A stretch of DNA of 64,000 nt from Salinigranum rubrum (GCF_002906575.1 NZ_CP026309.1:2852001-2916000), one strand, 5' to 3'. Shown: positions 44,237 to 53,363, counted from the stretch's first letter. Notes: a model not told the origin generated them from the letters alone. Translations and numbers: made by a program.

Positions 44237-44809
44237 TCGAGGGGGTCGGAACGGGACGGTCTGGTGACGATGCGCTCGGGAGGAAAATCAGTCGCGTACG
44301 CGTACTTCGGGCATCGTCGTTCTACTCACAGGACGTTCACGAACTATCATAAACGTTCCGCGAGAAGCGATGTCACACCTCACGAGCCGTATCCCCCGGT
44401 CGCAGGACTCGACGACGGGACGTGCAGCAACGACCCACAACCTTCGACACGTTTTTATTCGTCACTCGTCCACTTCGGACTGCCTCCCTCCGACGAACTG
44501 TGTCTCGATGGGTCGCGTATATCCCGGGAGGTCACGGGAACCGCCGGTCGGTCGCACGAGGCGGCCACCGGTGAGCCACGTGGCGAACTCGACGCTGACC
44601 CCCCGCACGGCCGTCGCTCGTCGACGACTGCGTGAGCGGCCTGTAGTCAGCGCGTCCCGGCAATTCTCCCGAACAGTTGGTGAGCCACCGGCGTTGGCTG
44701 ACGCCAGCGCCGGCGAACTGTCGAGACGCCCGGACACTCACCGTTCTCACTGCCGTGGACCGGAAGAAACAGATAAACCATCAGCCCGAGTGCATCGGAC
44801 TAACCCACG
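44237..44809. other. Long non-coding interval before the MacB-type operon
   Basis: No convincing gene in 573 bases. It contains an A/T-rich pocket near 44350 (CTATCATAAACGTTCC), a T-rich CACGTTTTTATTCG near 44450, and a strong nested hairpin at 44673-44721. The hairpin is listed separately. The end of the interval precedes the start codon of the CARDB-like gene. Confidence 0.5.
44673..44721. other. Nested hairpin in the leader region
   Basis: CCGGCGTTGGC (44688-44698) pairs with GCCAGCGCCGG (44703-44713) with a 4-base TGAC loop and one G-T pair. It is nested inside ACAGTT (44673-44678) pairing with AACTGT (44716-44721). The structure ends about 90 bases before the ATG at 44810 and could be part of a leader, a terminator of earlier transcription or a small RNA. 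Confidence 0.45.
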
Positions 44810-46282
44810 ATGTCCCCGAGACGCCGTTCCGCCGCCGGAGCCGCTGCCTTCGCTATCGTCCTCCTCCTCTGTGGGGTCGCCACGGTCACGCCACCGACCG
44901 CCGCGCAGTCCTCCTCAGTCGTCGTGACGAACGCGACACACACGCCGACCACACCCGCCGCCGGCGACACCTTTGAGGTCCGCGCGACCATCCGAAACCA
45001 GGCGGGTGCCGCCGGGCCGTTCACCGTCAACGAGGTCGCCGTCGAGGTCCCCGGCGGCGGACCCGGGGGACGGACGAGCGCGAGCGACCTCGGGGTGCTG
45101 TCCCCCGGCACGTCGATGGAGGTCGGTCTGTCCGCGACCGTCGACGAACCCGGCTGGCACCAGCTCAACGTGCTGGTCTACGGACAGACGACGACGGGTC
45201 GGGCCGTCCGGGTGGCGTATCCGGTCACCGTTCAGGTCGTCGAACCCCAGCGGCCACAGATCGACGCCGAGTTCGACGACGGCGTCGTCGGAGCCGAGTC
45301 GCCGGTGGACCTCACGGTCGCGAACGGGCTCTCGACCGGCATCCGGAACGTCCAGGTGGAGCTGATGGGGGAGAACGTCCGTATCGACCGCCCACGACGC
45401 GTCGGGTCGGCGCTCGGAAGCGAGGCGGAGGCGAACTACACGTTCGACGTGACGCCGACGCGAGCGGGCGACCAACGGCTCACCGCGCGGCTCACGTACA
45501 CCGACGCCAGCGGCGAACGGCGGACCACGGAGGAGACGTTCCGCTACGCCGTCGAACCCTTAGAGCGGGACGTCCGACTCGACGTGGCGACGGTGAGAGG
45601 CGGTGACCCCGCCGTCGAGGTGACCGTCGTCAACCTCGGTAACGCGGACGTGGAGGACGTCGCGATCACCGGCGCGAGCGGGGACGCGACGCTCTCGACG
45701 GCTCTCGTCGACCGGGTCGAACCGCGAGACACCGAGACCGTCCGGTTGAACGTGACCGACCTCGCCGCGGTCGGTCCCGAACTCACCGTCCGCGCGGCGT
45801 ACGAGGTCGCCGGCGAGCGTCACGAGGCCACGCGAACGGTGCGCGGGGTGTTCGTCCCGGGACGGATCGAACTCACCGGCATCGAGGTCACACAGACTGA
45901 GGCGGGGTCGGTCCGGGTCACCGGCACGGCGAGCAACGTCGGCACGACCGACGTGCAGGCCGTCACCGTCAGCGTCCGCGCCGGCGACGCGGTCGGTCCG
46001 GTCGACCCAGGTGCGGAGTACTTCGTCGGGGCCGTCGACGCGAGCGACTTCGCCTCCTTCACGCTGAACGCGCAGGTCGACGCCGGCAACGAGACGACCA
46101 TCCCGCTCGAAGTGCGCTACCTCGTCGACGGCGACGAGCGCACGCGGACGGTCGAGGCGACGTACGACCCACCGGAGACGCCCGAACGACGCGGCTCCGG
46201 GTTCCCGCTGGTGGGCGTCGGCGTCGTCCTCGCGCTCGTCGTCGCCGGCGCGTTCCTCTGGAGGCGTCGCCGTGCTGCTTGA
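44810..46282 (+). CDS. CARDB-like secreted membrane-anchored protein
   Basis: A 490-residue protein with a signal peptide (AAFAIVLLLCGVATVTPPTA), a long run of beta-sandwich domains of the CARDB/NPCBM-like type (FEVRATIRNQAGAAGPFTVN, SPVDLTVANGLSTGIRNVQV, VEVTVVNLGNADVEDVAITG, VRVTGTASNVGTTDVQAVTV), and a C-terminal helix (FPLVGVGVVLALVVAGAFLW) with a basic cytosolic end (RRRRAA). It is an extracellular accessory protein; its stop overlaps the following ATPase start, so it probably works with that MacB-like ABC system. Confidence 0.85.
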   Translation: MSPRRRSAAGAAAFAIVLLLCGVATVTPPTAAQSSSVVVTNATHTPTTPAAGDTFEVRATIRNQAGAAGPFTVNEVAVEVPGGGPGGRTSASDLGVLSPGTSMEVGLSATVDEPGWHQLNVLVYGQTTTGRAVRVAYPVTVQVVEPQRPQIDAEFDDGVVGAESPVDLTVANGLSTGIRNVQVELMGENVRIDRPRRVGSALGSEAEANYTFDVTPTRAGDQRLTARLTYTDASGERRTTEETFRYAVEPLERDVRLDVATVRGGDPAVEVTVVNLGNADVEDVAITGASGDATLSTALVDRVEPRDTETVRLNVTDLAAVGPELTVRAAYEVAGERHEATRTVRGVFVPGRIELTGIEVTQTEAGSVRVTGTASNVGTTDVQAVTVSVRAGDAVGPVDPGAEYFVGAVDASDFASFTLNAQVDAGNETTIPLEVRYLVDGDERTRTVEATYDPPETPERRGSGFPLVGVGVVLALVVAGAFLWRRRRAA

Positions 46283-46961
46283 GGCGCGCGACGTCACCCG
46301 GCGGTACGACGTGGGCGCGGAGATCGTGACCGCGCTCTCGCACGTCGACTTCCGTGTCGAACCCGGCGAGTTCGTCGCGTGCGTCGGCCCGTCGGGGTCG
46401 GGGAAGTCGACGCTCCTGAACGTCCTCGGTCTCCTCGATACACCCACCGAGGGGTCGGTCCTCGTCGACGACGTCGACACCGGGACGCTCTCGGACGCCG
46501 AGCGAACCGCGCTCAGACGCGAGACCATCGGGTTCATCTTCCAGAGCTTCTACCTCATCCCGACGCTGACGGCCCGCGAGAACGTCGCGCTCCCGCGGCT
46601 GTTCGTCGGCTCCGCCGCCGAGCGCAACCGCCGGGCGGTCGACCTCCTGACGCGGTTCGGCCTCGGCGACCGGACCGAACACCGGCCGCCGCAGCTGAGC
46701 GGCGGACAGCAACAGCGCGTCGCCATCGCGCGGTCGCTCATCAACGAACCGGGCGTCCTGCTCGCCGACGAGCCGACGGGGAACCTCGACCAGGCGACCG
46801 GTCGACAGATCCTCCGGGAGTTCCAGGACATCACCGAGGAGGGCGTCAGCGTCGTCGCCGTCACGCACGACCGGCTCGTGACCGACCACGCCGACCGCGT
46901 CGTCGAACTCGTCGACGGACGGCTCGGCGCGTCCTCACGGGAGACACAGCATGTCTCGTGA
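46272..46961 (+). CDS. MacB/LolD-type ABC transporter ATPase
   Basis: A 229-residue ABC ATPase of the LolD/MacB type: Walker A GPSGSGKST, signature QLSGGQQQRVAIARSL, Walker B PGVLLADEPTGNLD. The LolD-like DEPTGNLD sequence marks the class that powers FtsX-like permeases by mechanotransmission. It starts with GTG at 46272, overlapping the end of the CARDB-like gene, and overlaps the permease by 11 bases. Confidence 0.92.
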   Translation: MLLEARDVTRRYDVGAEIVTALSHVDFRVEPGEFVACVGPSGSGKSTLLNVLGLLDTPTEGSVLVDDVDTGTLSDAERTALRRETIGFIFQSFYLIPTLTARENVALPRLFVGSAAERNRRAVDLLTRFGLGDRTEHRPPQLSGGQQQRVAIARSLINEPGVLLADEPTGNLDQATGRQILREFQDITEEGVSVVAVTHDRLVTDHADRVVELVDGRLGASSRETQHVS

Positions 46962-48144
46962 GGGACAGCGCATATCTCCCGAGGGGGACGCCGACGCGTC
47001 GGCGGGAACGGGGACGTTCGCCGACCGCTTCCCCGTCCTCTCGCTGGCGGCGCGCAACCTCACGCGGACGAAGACCCGCTCGCTGCTCGCGGCGCTCGGC
47101 ATCGCCATCGGCGTCATCGCCATCGCCTCGCTCGGCATGTTCGGCTCCGCGTTCCAGCGGGCGCAGATGGAGAACATCGGACAGATCGGCAACGACGTGG
47201 TGGTCGCCCCCGGCGAGGACCTCGGGAGACAGAACTTCACCGAGACGCAGTTGCGCGAGATACGGCGGGCGGCCGGCGGCGCCGAACTCGTCGCCGTCAA
47301 ACGCGACAGCCGGGAGGTGACCTACCGTGGGGAGACCCAGAACCGAACGGTGTACGGCCTGGCCGATCCGGGCTCGCTGTACGACATCCGGGAGGGGTTC
47401 ATCCCCGACCAGTGGCGCGATGGAGCGGTCGTCGGGGACGAACTCGCGGCCGACGAGGGCATCCGCGCGGGAGAGGCGCTGACGGTCGACGGGCAGACGT
47501 TCCGTGTCGTGGCGGTGCTCGACGGGGCGGGGCAGGCCTCGATCGTCAACCCCGACAACGCCGTACTCTTGCCGCCGGACCGGTTCGACGAGAACACCTA
47601 CGCGCAGGTCGTCGTGCTCTCGGCATCGACAGCCGAGGCGAACGAGACGGCGATGCGCATCCGGGAGACGATGAACGACCGCCAAGAGCGCGTCCAGGTG
47701 TTCGAGTTCGGTCAGATCGCCGAGCAGATCGACCAGCTCTTCCTCCAGTTGAACCTCTTTCTCGTCGGCATCGGCGCGGTGTCGCTCGTCGTCGCCGGGA
47801 CGAGCATCCTCAACGTGATGCTCATGTCGACGGTCGAGCGACGCGAGGAGATCGGCGTCCTCCGGGCGGTGGGCTTCGAGAAGCGCTCGGTCCTGCGCAT
47901 CCTCCTGACCGAGGCGGGCATCCTCGGCCTCATCGGCGGCACCGTCGGCGCCGTCGTGAGCTTCCTCGTCGGAATGGGCGTCAACAGCCTCTTTTTAGGA
48001 GACCCGCTGGCGTTCGACACGCTCAGCGTCTTCTACCTCACGGTCGCGTTCGCCTTCGGTGTCGGGTCGAGCCTCGTCTCGGGCGCGTACCCCGCGTGGA
48101 AGGCCGCGACGCTTGACCCCGTGCGGGCGCTGCGGGGGAACTGA
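46951..48144 (+). CDS. FtsX/MacB-type ABC transporter permease
   Basis: A 397-residue permease with one N-terminal helix (SLLAALGIAIGVIAIASLGM), a large extracytoplasmic domain (residues ~70-255: GNDVVVAPGEDLGRQNF, MRIRETMNDRQERVQVFEF) and three C-terminal helices including GAVSLVVAGTSILNVMLMST, the FtsX block. Such systems remodel or extrude envelope substrates or lipids rather than import. Third gene of the unit with the CARDB-like protein, so an envelope complex of exporter plus extracellular partner is inferred. Confidence 0.92.
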   Translation: MSREGQRISPEGDADASAGTGTFADRFPVLSLAARNLTRTKTRSLLAALGIAIGVIAIASLGMFGSAFQRAQMENIGQIGNDVVVAPGEDLGRQNFTETQLREIRRAAGGAELVAVKRDSREVTYRGETQNRTVYGLADPGSLYDIREGFIPDQWRDGAVVGDELAADEGIRAGEALTVDGQTFRVVAVLDGAGQASIVNPDNAVLLPPDRFDENTYAQVVVLSASTAEANETAMRIRETMNDRQERVQVFEFGQIAEQIDQLFLQLNLFLVGIGAVSLVVAGTSILNVMLMSTVERREEIGVLRAVGFEKRSVLRILLTEAGILGLIGGTVGAVVSFLVGMGVNSLFLGDPLAFDTLSVFYLTVAFAFGVGSSLVSGAYPAWKAATLDPVRALRGN

Positions 48145-48183
48145 CCGTTTCGCACGCGGCACGGAGCCGAGACGGGCGGCCCC

Positions 48184-48885
48184 TCAGGCCTTCCACAGGC
48201 CGCCGTCAGGTCCGCGGCGGCCACCGAAGTGGACGACCCCCTTGCGAAGCGCCGTTCCGACGAGGAATCCGATGACACCGATCGGAACGCCGAACGCGAT
48301 TGCCAGGACGCCGCCCGAAGCCGTCGCCTCCGGAATACCCACTGTCCCGTACCGGGTGGCGAGGCCGTACCGCGCAAATCCGATCCCGAAGAGCGGTCCC
48401 ATGACCAGAAAGGTCGCCGGCACCACGCCCGAGTTGACGACGGTGAACACGACCGAAATCGCGAGCAAGACGGCGACACCGACGAACACGAGTACGTGTG
48501 GGTCCGTTCCCGTCCACGTCCCGACGGCCCACGAGTGAATTCGGCGGTATCCGTGCGAACGGACGACCCACCACTCGGTGACGACCGCCAACAGCGGTGC
48601 AGCGACGAGTGTGAGCGCGGAGACGTCGTGGCGAACGCCGACGAATCCACGGCTCAGGCGTCGAACCAGCCGCCGGGTCGTCCTCGTCCGGAGGAGTTCG
48701 ACCGCGTGAGCGCGGGCGCTGTCGACTGTCGAGACGAGCCAGCGTCCGCCGCTCTGCGTCGCCGACATCGTTCGGGCCAGGAGCCGTCGGCACGACGAGT
48801 ACACCGCTGCGAACACAGCGACGACATACCGTGTGATCGTCCGGAGGGCGGTACGAGTGGAGGACCAATCCAGCTCTACTTTCAT
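48184..48885 (-). CDS. Membrane protein of unknown function
   Basis: A 233-residue protein with a basic, soluble N-terminal half (residues 1-85) and four hydrophobic helices (LTLVAAPLLAVVTEWWVV, VLVFVGVAVLLAISVVFTVV, VVPATFLVMGPLFGIGFARY, VLAIAFGVPIGVIGFLVGTA). The loop ESHGYRRIHSW-like region (VRSHGYRRIHSWAVGTWTGT) between helices is conserved-looking. No family is recognised. It lies between the MacB-like operon and the tRNA-Met gene. Confidence 0.6.
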   Translation of the reverse strand: MKVELDWSSTRTALRTITRYVVAVFAAVYSSCRRLLARTMSATQSGGRWLVSTVDSARAHAVELLRTRTTRRLVRRLSRGFVGVRHDVSALTLVAAPLLAVVTEWWVVRSHGYRRIHSWAVGTWTGTDPHVLVFVGVAVLLAISVVFTVVNSGVVPATFLVMGPLFGIGFARYGLATRYGTVGIPEATASGGVLAIAFGVPIGVIGFLVGTALRKGVVHFGGRRGPDGGLWKA

Positions 48886-49165
48886 ACCCCCTCTTCTTCA
48901 TTTCAGAACGTAATCAGTTTTGCGACGCCGACGGGTCGGTGAGATTCGCGCCTGAACTCTCGAACCGCGGCCGGAGCCGGCTTCGAACTCCCGACAGAGG
49001 CACGCTCCGTCGACTCGCCGCTCGTTGGCATCGCTGGCACACAGCACGGCTTCCAGCGGAACCGTCGGGTCCACGCGACTCGCGGCGACCGTTCCGGCTT
49101 CTCCGCCCGCGCCGTCCAGTTCGTGTGGACCCGTCACTCGCTGGCGCGAGGACTCGTTCGAGAAA

Positions 49166-49317
49166 TGGCCGGGGCGGGCTCCGAACCCGCGATCTCCGCA
49201 TGGCCCAGGTTCGAGGCTCGGCAGGCCCCGTAGGCTGACGGAGGCTTCCAAGGCGGTACCGCACCGAATCTCAGAACCCTATGAGTGCGGCGCTATGTCC
49301 AGCTAAGCCACCCGGCC
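49166..49317 (-). tRNA. tRNA-Met (CAU) with intron
   Basis: On the minus strand the acceptor 5' strand is GGCCGGG (49317-49311) and the 3' strand CCCGGCC (49173-49167) with discriminator A. The anticodon stem CCGCA...TGCGG encloses the loop CTCATA-A, giving anticodon CAU. The T arm GCGGGTTCGGAGCCCGC is at 49190-49174. Between A37 and A38 lies an intron of about 78 bases (49202-49279), which can form a bulge-helix-bulge with the exons. Haloarchaeal elongator tRNA-Met is known to carry an intron of similar size; this supports elongator rather than initiator identity. The CCA end is not encoded. Confidence 0.9.
49202..49279 (-). other. Intron of tRNA-Met
   Basis: About 78 bases that interrupt the tRNA between anticodon-loop positions 37 and 38. 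Removal joins an anticodon loop CTCATAA and a five-base stem CCGCA/TGCGG. Splice positions are inferred from canonical tRNA pairing and could be off by a base. Confidence 0.75.
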
Positions 49318-49491
49318 TCACACTGCTGTATTGCGGTCCCGCCCTTCAACCTTCCTATCCGCCACCGGTGAGACGTGTGCCATCACACGTCGGGGGCCGT
49401 GTCGGCCGGAACGCTCTCGGAGCGCCGCGGTAGTGTCAGATGTGATATACACATCCGCGGATTTATGCTGGACGCACGGGACGTGAGAGCC

Positions 49492-50640
49492 ATGTCACAC
49501 CCGGACATCGTCGAGTCGGCGCTCGGCGACGAGTCGGTCGCCGCGCGCGTCTCCCTCGGCGACGATTTCCTGTTCGTCACGCCGACGCGGACGCTCGTCT
49601 ACCGCGCCGACTCGCTCCTCTCGGACGAATCGATCGAGGAGTTCCCCCACGGCGCCGAGCGCATCGACGTCTCCGCCGGGCGCCGCAAGGCGACGATTAC
49701 ACTCGACTACGGACTCGACGGCGAGCGCTCCTTCACCGTCCCGGCGAAGGCGCTCGACCGCGCCTTACATCCAGTGCTCGCCGGCACGCTCAACGCATCC
49801 GGCGTCACCGACCCCGGCGAGACGGTGAAGGAGACGTTCCGCTTCTCCGAGTTGACGCTCGTCATCACGAGCGACCGCCTCGTGAAACACGTCGGCGGCG
49901 CGGTGTGGGACGAGGACTTCGAGGAGTACCACTTCTCGGACGTCACCGACTTCGCCGTCGAGGAGGGGAGCGTCGCGACGACGCTCGTGCTCACCCACGA
50001 CGGCCGACAGGAACGGTTCAAGGCGCCGGCCGAGCGCTCTCGCGAGGTCAGCGAACGACTCACCGACGTGCTCCTCGCGTACCACGACGTCGACAGCCTC
50101 GAAACCCTTCGCGAGCGGTTCGCCGTCGACGAGGAGGAGTCGCCCTCGGCCACGATGTCGTTCGGGGAGGGGCCGACGCCGCTGTCGGCGAACCCGAGCG
50201 AACTCGCCGAGTCGGCGAAAAACGCGACCCGACACGACGACGGCGGAGAGACCGGCGACGTCGACAACGCGTCCGTGGCGAGCGCGGTGGACGACACCGC
50301 AGCGACCGAGACGGAGGACGCAAGCCGAACCATCGAGCCGCTGGACGCGATGGACGCTGCGGCGGCCGAGGGGTCGACGGAGCCGTCGGAGGCCTCGGCC
50401 GAGTCGGACGAGGCCGACACCATCGGGACGGGCGACCTCCTCGGACCGGTCGACACCGCCCCGCCCGAGCCGGAGTCGGTGACGTCCGAGAGCGACGCAG
50501 ACGAAGCGGACGAGCAGCTCACGGCGCTCGTCGCCGAAGTGGAGGCGCTTCGAGAGGCCGTCGAGGCACAGAACGAACGCATCGCCGAGCAAGAAGAGCT
50601 CCTCAAGCGACTCATCGCCGAACTCCGTCAGCGGCTCTGA
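49492..50640 (+). CDS. DUF7115-like haloarchaeal protein
   Basis: A 382-residue protein. Residues 1-200 hold two similar PH-like beta modules (DDFLFVTPTRTLVYRADSLL, RFSELTLVITSDRLVKHVGG), each with a V-E-x-G type start seen in haloarchaeal DUF7115 proteins. A long acidic Ser/Thr/Glu-rich region (~210-345) is followed by a C-terminal coiled coil (LVAEVEALREAVEAQNERIA, EQEELLKRLIAELRQRL). The start at 49492 follows an ATTTATGC TATA-like element by about 30 bases. No enzymatic motif. Function unknown. Confidence 0.75.
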   Translation: MSHPDIVESALGDESVAARVSLGDDFLFVTPTRTLVYRADSLLSDESIEEFPHGAERIDVSAGRRKATITLDYGLDGERSFTVPAKALDRALHPVLAGTLNASGVTDPGETVKETFRFSELTLVITSDRLVKHVGGAVWDEDFEEYHFSDVTDFAVEEGSVATTLVLTHDGRQERFKAPAERSREVSERLTDVLLAYHDVDSLETLRERFAVDEEESPSATMSFGEGPTPLSANPSELAESAKNATRHDDGGETGDVDNASVASAVDDTAATETEDASRTIEPLDAMDAAAAEGSTEPSEASAESDEADTIGTGDLLGPVDTAPPEPESVTSESDADEADEQLTALVAEVEALREAVEAQNERIAEQEELLKRLIAELRQRL

Positions 50641-50670
50641 GACGGCCTTTCGTGGGTCTTCACCCGACTC

Positions 50671-51036
50671 TCACTCCCGTCCGAGCACTTTTCGAACACA
50701 CGAGGAGCCGAACGGTCCGAGTTCGCCCGAGTCGAACCGGACGAAGTGCCCCGTCGAGAGCCCCGCCCCACAGCGGCGGCACTCGAACTCTCCTTCGCGG
50801 ACCACGACCTGACTCTCGAACCGGACGAACGTTCCCCCGCGGCGGGTCCGGACTCGCGCGCCGTCGCGGTCGATGACGCCGCGCATCTCGGCTGCGTCGA
50901 GTATCTCGCGCGTGAGCGAGGGGTCGGTCGTCACCGTCTCGATGCGGTCGACCACGTCCGCGAGGGTGAGTTCGTCGGTTTCGAGGTGCGCGAGGAGGTC
51001 GAGCGCGAGTTCGACCCGGTCTGTGCGCTCGGTCAC
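50671..51036 (-). CDS. DUF5830-like conserved protein
   Basis: A 121-residue protein starting with GTG at 51036. N-terminal helices (VELALDLLAHLETDELTLAD, LTREILDAAEMRGVIDRD) resemble a winged-helix module. Residues 84-115 carry a zinc site: FECRRCGAGLSTGHFVRFDS with a third Cys in FGSSCVRKVL. The layout matches haloarchaeal DUF5830 proteins; nucleic-acid binding is possible. It is transcribed just downstream of the F420-type oxidoreductase gene, 41 bases away. Confidence 0.8.
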   Translation of the reverse strand: MTERTDRVELALDLLAHLETDELTLADVVDRIETVTTDPSLTREILDAAEMRGVIDRDGARVRTRRGGTFVRFESQVVVREGEFECRRCGAGLSTGHFVRFDSGELGPFGSSCVRKVLGRE

Positions 51037-51077
51037 GTTCCGTCTTCCGTGGGGTCGTCGATAAACGTTCCGCGCGC

Positions 51078-52037
51078 TCAGTCGAACGCCGGGAGGACCT
51101 CCTCCTCGTAGAACTCGAAGAACGACGCCTGGTCCTCGCCGATCTGGTGGACGTACACCGTGTCGTAGCCGGCGTCGAAACACGACCGGATGTTCTCGAT
51201 GTGGGACTCCGGGTCGGGGTCGGTGAGTATCGACCCCTCGCGGACGTCCGCTTCCGTGACCGTCTCGGTCGCCTGCTCGAAGTGCGCCGTCGTCGGTAAG
51301 ACCTGTGCGAGTTCGCCCGGGAGCGCCGAGTTCGCCCAGTACTCGTGGGCGGTCCGGACGGCCTCGTCCTCCGTCTCGGCGTAGCAGACGTGAATCTGCG
51401 TGATGGACTCCCCGTCGCCGTCGTTCTCTCGATAGGCGTCGAGGAGGTCCCCCTGCGGCCCGACCGACCAGAACCCGTCGCCGAACTCGGCGGCCGCCCG
51501 TGCGGTCCGCTCGCCGAACGCCGACACGCAGATGGGGGGAAACTCGTCGGGGCGGGTGAATATCCGAGCGTTCTCGACCGTGTAGTGAGTACCATGGAAA
51601 CTCGTCTGCCCGGGTTCCCACAGCTGTCGGATGATCTCGACCGCCTCGCGGAGCATCTCCAGTCTGACGCGGTGGGTCGGCCAGTGCTCGCCGGTGACGT
51701 GTTCGTTCAGCAGTTCGCCGGTGCCGACGCCGAAGTAAACGCGGCGGTCTTCGAACATCGACGCGACGGTCGCCACCGCGTGCGCGACGTTCACCGGATG
51801 GATGCGGAACGTCGGACAGGTGACGCCGACGCCGACGTCGATGTCGTCCGTGGCCTGTGCGACGCCGCCGAGGGTGCTCCAGACGAACGGCGACTCGCCC
51901 TGGGCTTCGAGCCACGGGTGGAAGTGGTCGGAGACGCTGAGGAAGTCGAACCCGGTCGCCTCGGCGCACGAAGCCAACTCCACCAGTTCGTTCGGGCCGA
52001 ACTCCTCGCTCGAAAGCGTGTAGCCGATCCGGCTCAT
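51078..52037 (-). CDS. F420-dependent oxidoreductase (luciferase-like, TIGR03557 type)
   Basis: A 319-residue TIM-barrel enzyme of the luciferase-like monooxygenase superfamily. FDFLSVSDHFHPWLEAQGES, GVGVTCPTFRIHPVNVAHAV and RRVYFGVGTGELLNEHVTGE are the typical blocks, the last near the F420 phosphate site. The start at 52037 gives MSRIGYTLSSEEFGPNELVE, the usual N-terminus. F420-linked hydride transfer is expected; the substrate is unknown. It is likely co-transcribed with the DUF5830-like gene. Confidence 0.9.
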   Translation of the reverse strand: MSRIGYTLSSEEFGPNELVELASCAEATGFDFLSVSDHFHPWLEAQGESPFVWSTLGGVAQATDDIDVGVGVTCPTFRIHPVNVAHAVATVASMFEDRRVYFGVGTGELLNEHVTGEHWPTHRVRLEMLREAVEIIRQLWEPGQTSFHGTHYTVENARIFTRPDEFPPICVSAFGERTARAAAEFGDGFWSVGPQGDLLDAYRENDGDGESITQIHVCYAETEDEAVRTAHEYWANSALPGELAQVLPTTAHFEQATETVTEADVREGSILTDPDPESHIENIRSCFDAGYDTVYVHQIGEDQASFFEFYEEEVLPAFD

Positions 52038-52242
52038 CGCCGAATCACCGCCGGCCCCGGTCGCCGCAGAGTCGATGTCATACGAGAGACATTTTCGGCC
52101 ACGGGAGGATAAGCGACCGGCTTGTGTGTCCCGGGTCGACGTCGGATGCGAGCGTCGGGACGCGACGTGGGGGAGCGAGACCGCTGCGACGCTAACGAGG
52201 CTGAACACAAGACGTATACCCGGCCGCGGAGACAGAGCGCGT

Positions 52243-52893
52243 ATGCGACGGTCACGGTTCCTCTTCGGACTCCTCGTTCTCGGCGTCCTCGCCGCGGCCG
52301 TCCTCGTCGCGCCCGGCCCCGCTCTCCGGTGGCTGACGTGGCTCGCGGCCGACCCGATTCGCTTCGGCCTCGCGCTCTTCGTCGTCGCGCTCGCTCGACC
52401 GCTTGTCGCCTGGCCGACGACGCTGCTCGCCGTCGGTGCCGGCTACGGGTATGGGTTCGTCGGAGTCCCCTACGCGCTCGCGCTCATCGTCCTCACGAGC
52501 GTCCCGCCGTTCCTCGTCGCCCGGCGGTTCGGCCGGGAGTCGCGGGCGGCGAGCGCGGGCGAGCGCGTCGTCCGCGAGGCGGGTGACCTCCGGAGCGTCG
52601 TCGCCTCCCGGCTCCTGCCCGCGCCGTCGGACGTCGTCTCGGTCGCCGCGGGCGTCTCGGGCGTCTCCCTCTCGACGTTCGCTCTCGGCACGGCCATCGG
52701 CGAACTCCCGTGGGCGCTCGTCGGCGTCCTCGCGGGGTCGTCGCTCGACACGCTGACCGAAGCGTCGCTCGCCGCGGTCGACTGGCGACTCGTCGCGGCG
52801 TGTGCGCTCGCAAGCGTGCTGCTCCTCGCCGGCCCGCTGTATCGCGTGGCCGTCGGGCGCGAGGACCCGGTTGTCGGCGTCGACGCCGAGTGA
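52243..52893 (+). CDS. TVP38/TMEM64-family membrane protein
   Basis: A 216-residue membrane protein of the DedA-like VTT/SNARE-associated class. IRFGLALFVVALARPLVAWP is the re-entrant loop region, GAGYGYGFVGVPYALALIVL the following helix, and LRSVVASRLLPAPSDVVSVA the conserved R-L-L-P segment; five to six helices are visible. Members are thought to move phospholipids or act in envelope homeostasis. Start at 52243 with a short basic N-terminus. Confidence 0.82.
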   Translation: MRRSRFLFGLLVLGVLAAAVLVAPGPALRWLTWLAADPIRFGLALFVVALARPLVAWPTTLLAVGAGYGYGFVGVPYALALIVLTSVPPFLVARRFGRESRAASAGERVVREAGDLRSVVASRLLPAPSDVVSVAAGVSGVSLSTFALGTAIGELPWALVGVLAGSSLDTLTEASLAAVDWRLVAACALASVLLLAGPLYRVAVGREDPVVGVDAE

Positions 52894-53026
52894 TCGGCAC
52901 CGTCGACCGCCCCGGTCGCTGATGTTCGAGTGTCGTTCTGGGGAGCGCGCGACTCGGTCTGAGCCGACGAGACTCATTGCGAAGCATGCGACGTGCAGTG
53001 ACTGAACCGCCGAGCCGCCGAGCCAC

Positions 53027-53257
53027 TCAGAACAGGTAGGAGACGCCCACGACCACGAGACATCCCCCGATGAAACGGTACGTCCACAGTATCAGAGTGG
53101 ACGGTTCGGACGACCCGGACTGTGTCTCGGACAACGAGACGGGGCTGAAGTGATAGATCCGCCGTGGGAGAGCGAGGTACGCGAGACCGAGGAGCACGAA
53201 GGCGACTCCGGCGAACTGAAAGAGTCGAGTCACGGACACCGGTTCGAGACGAGTCAA
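53027..53257 (-). CDS. Small two-helix membrane protein
   Basis: A 76-residue protein with helices VTRLFQFAGVAFVLLGLAYL and WTYRFIGGCLVVVGVSYLF separated by a polar loop (SPVSLSETQSGSSEPS). The layout resembles DUF6199-type small membrane proteins, but this is a weak match. Function unknown. Confidence 0.6.
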   Translation of the reverse strand: MTRLEPVSVTRLFQFAGVAFVLLGLAYLALPRRIYHFSPVSLSETQSGSSEPSTLILWTYRFIGGCLVVVGVSYLF

Positions 53258-53363
53258 CTTGAATCTGGACCGCTGAACGAGACGACCGCTCGCTTCAGCA
53301 CGTCCGTCACGCTCCGAGAATCGCGTCCGTCACGCCCGGGAGAGTCCCAACGGAGCGGGTGGG

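Noticed and set aside
44370-44927. A 185-codon plus-strand frame before the CARDB-like gene
   Set aside because: It overlaps the start of a clear signal-peptide gene in another frame and encodes a Pro/Ser/Arg mixture; treated as non-coding.
48898-49264. Minus-strand frames of about 117 codons overlapping the tRNA
   Set aside because: They run through the tRNA gene and have Arg/Ser-rich shadow composition.
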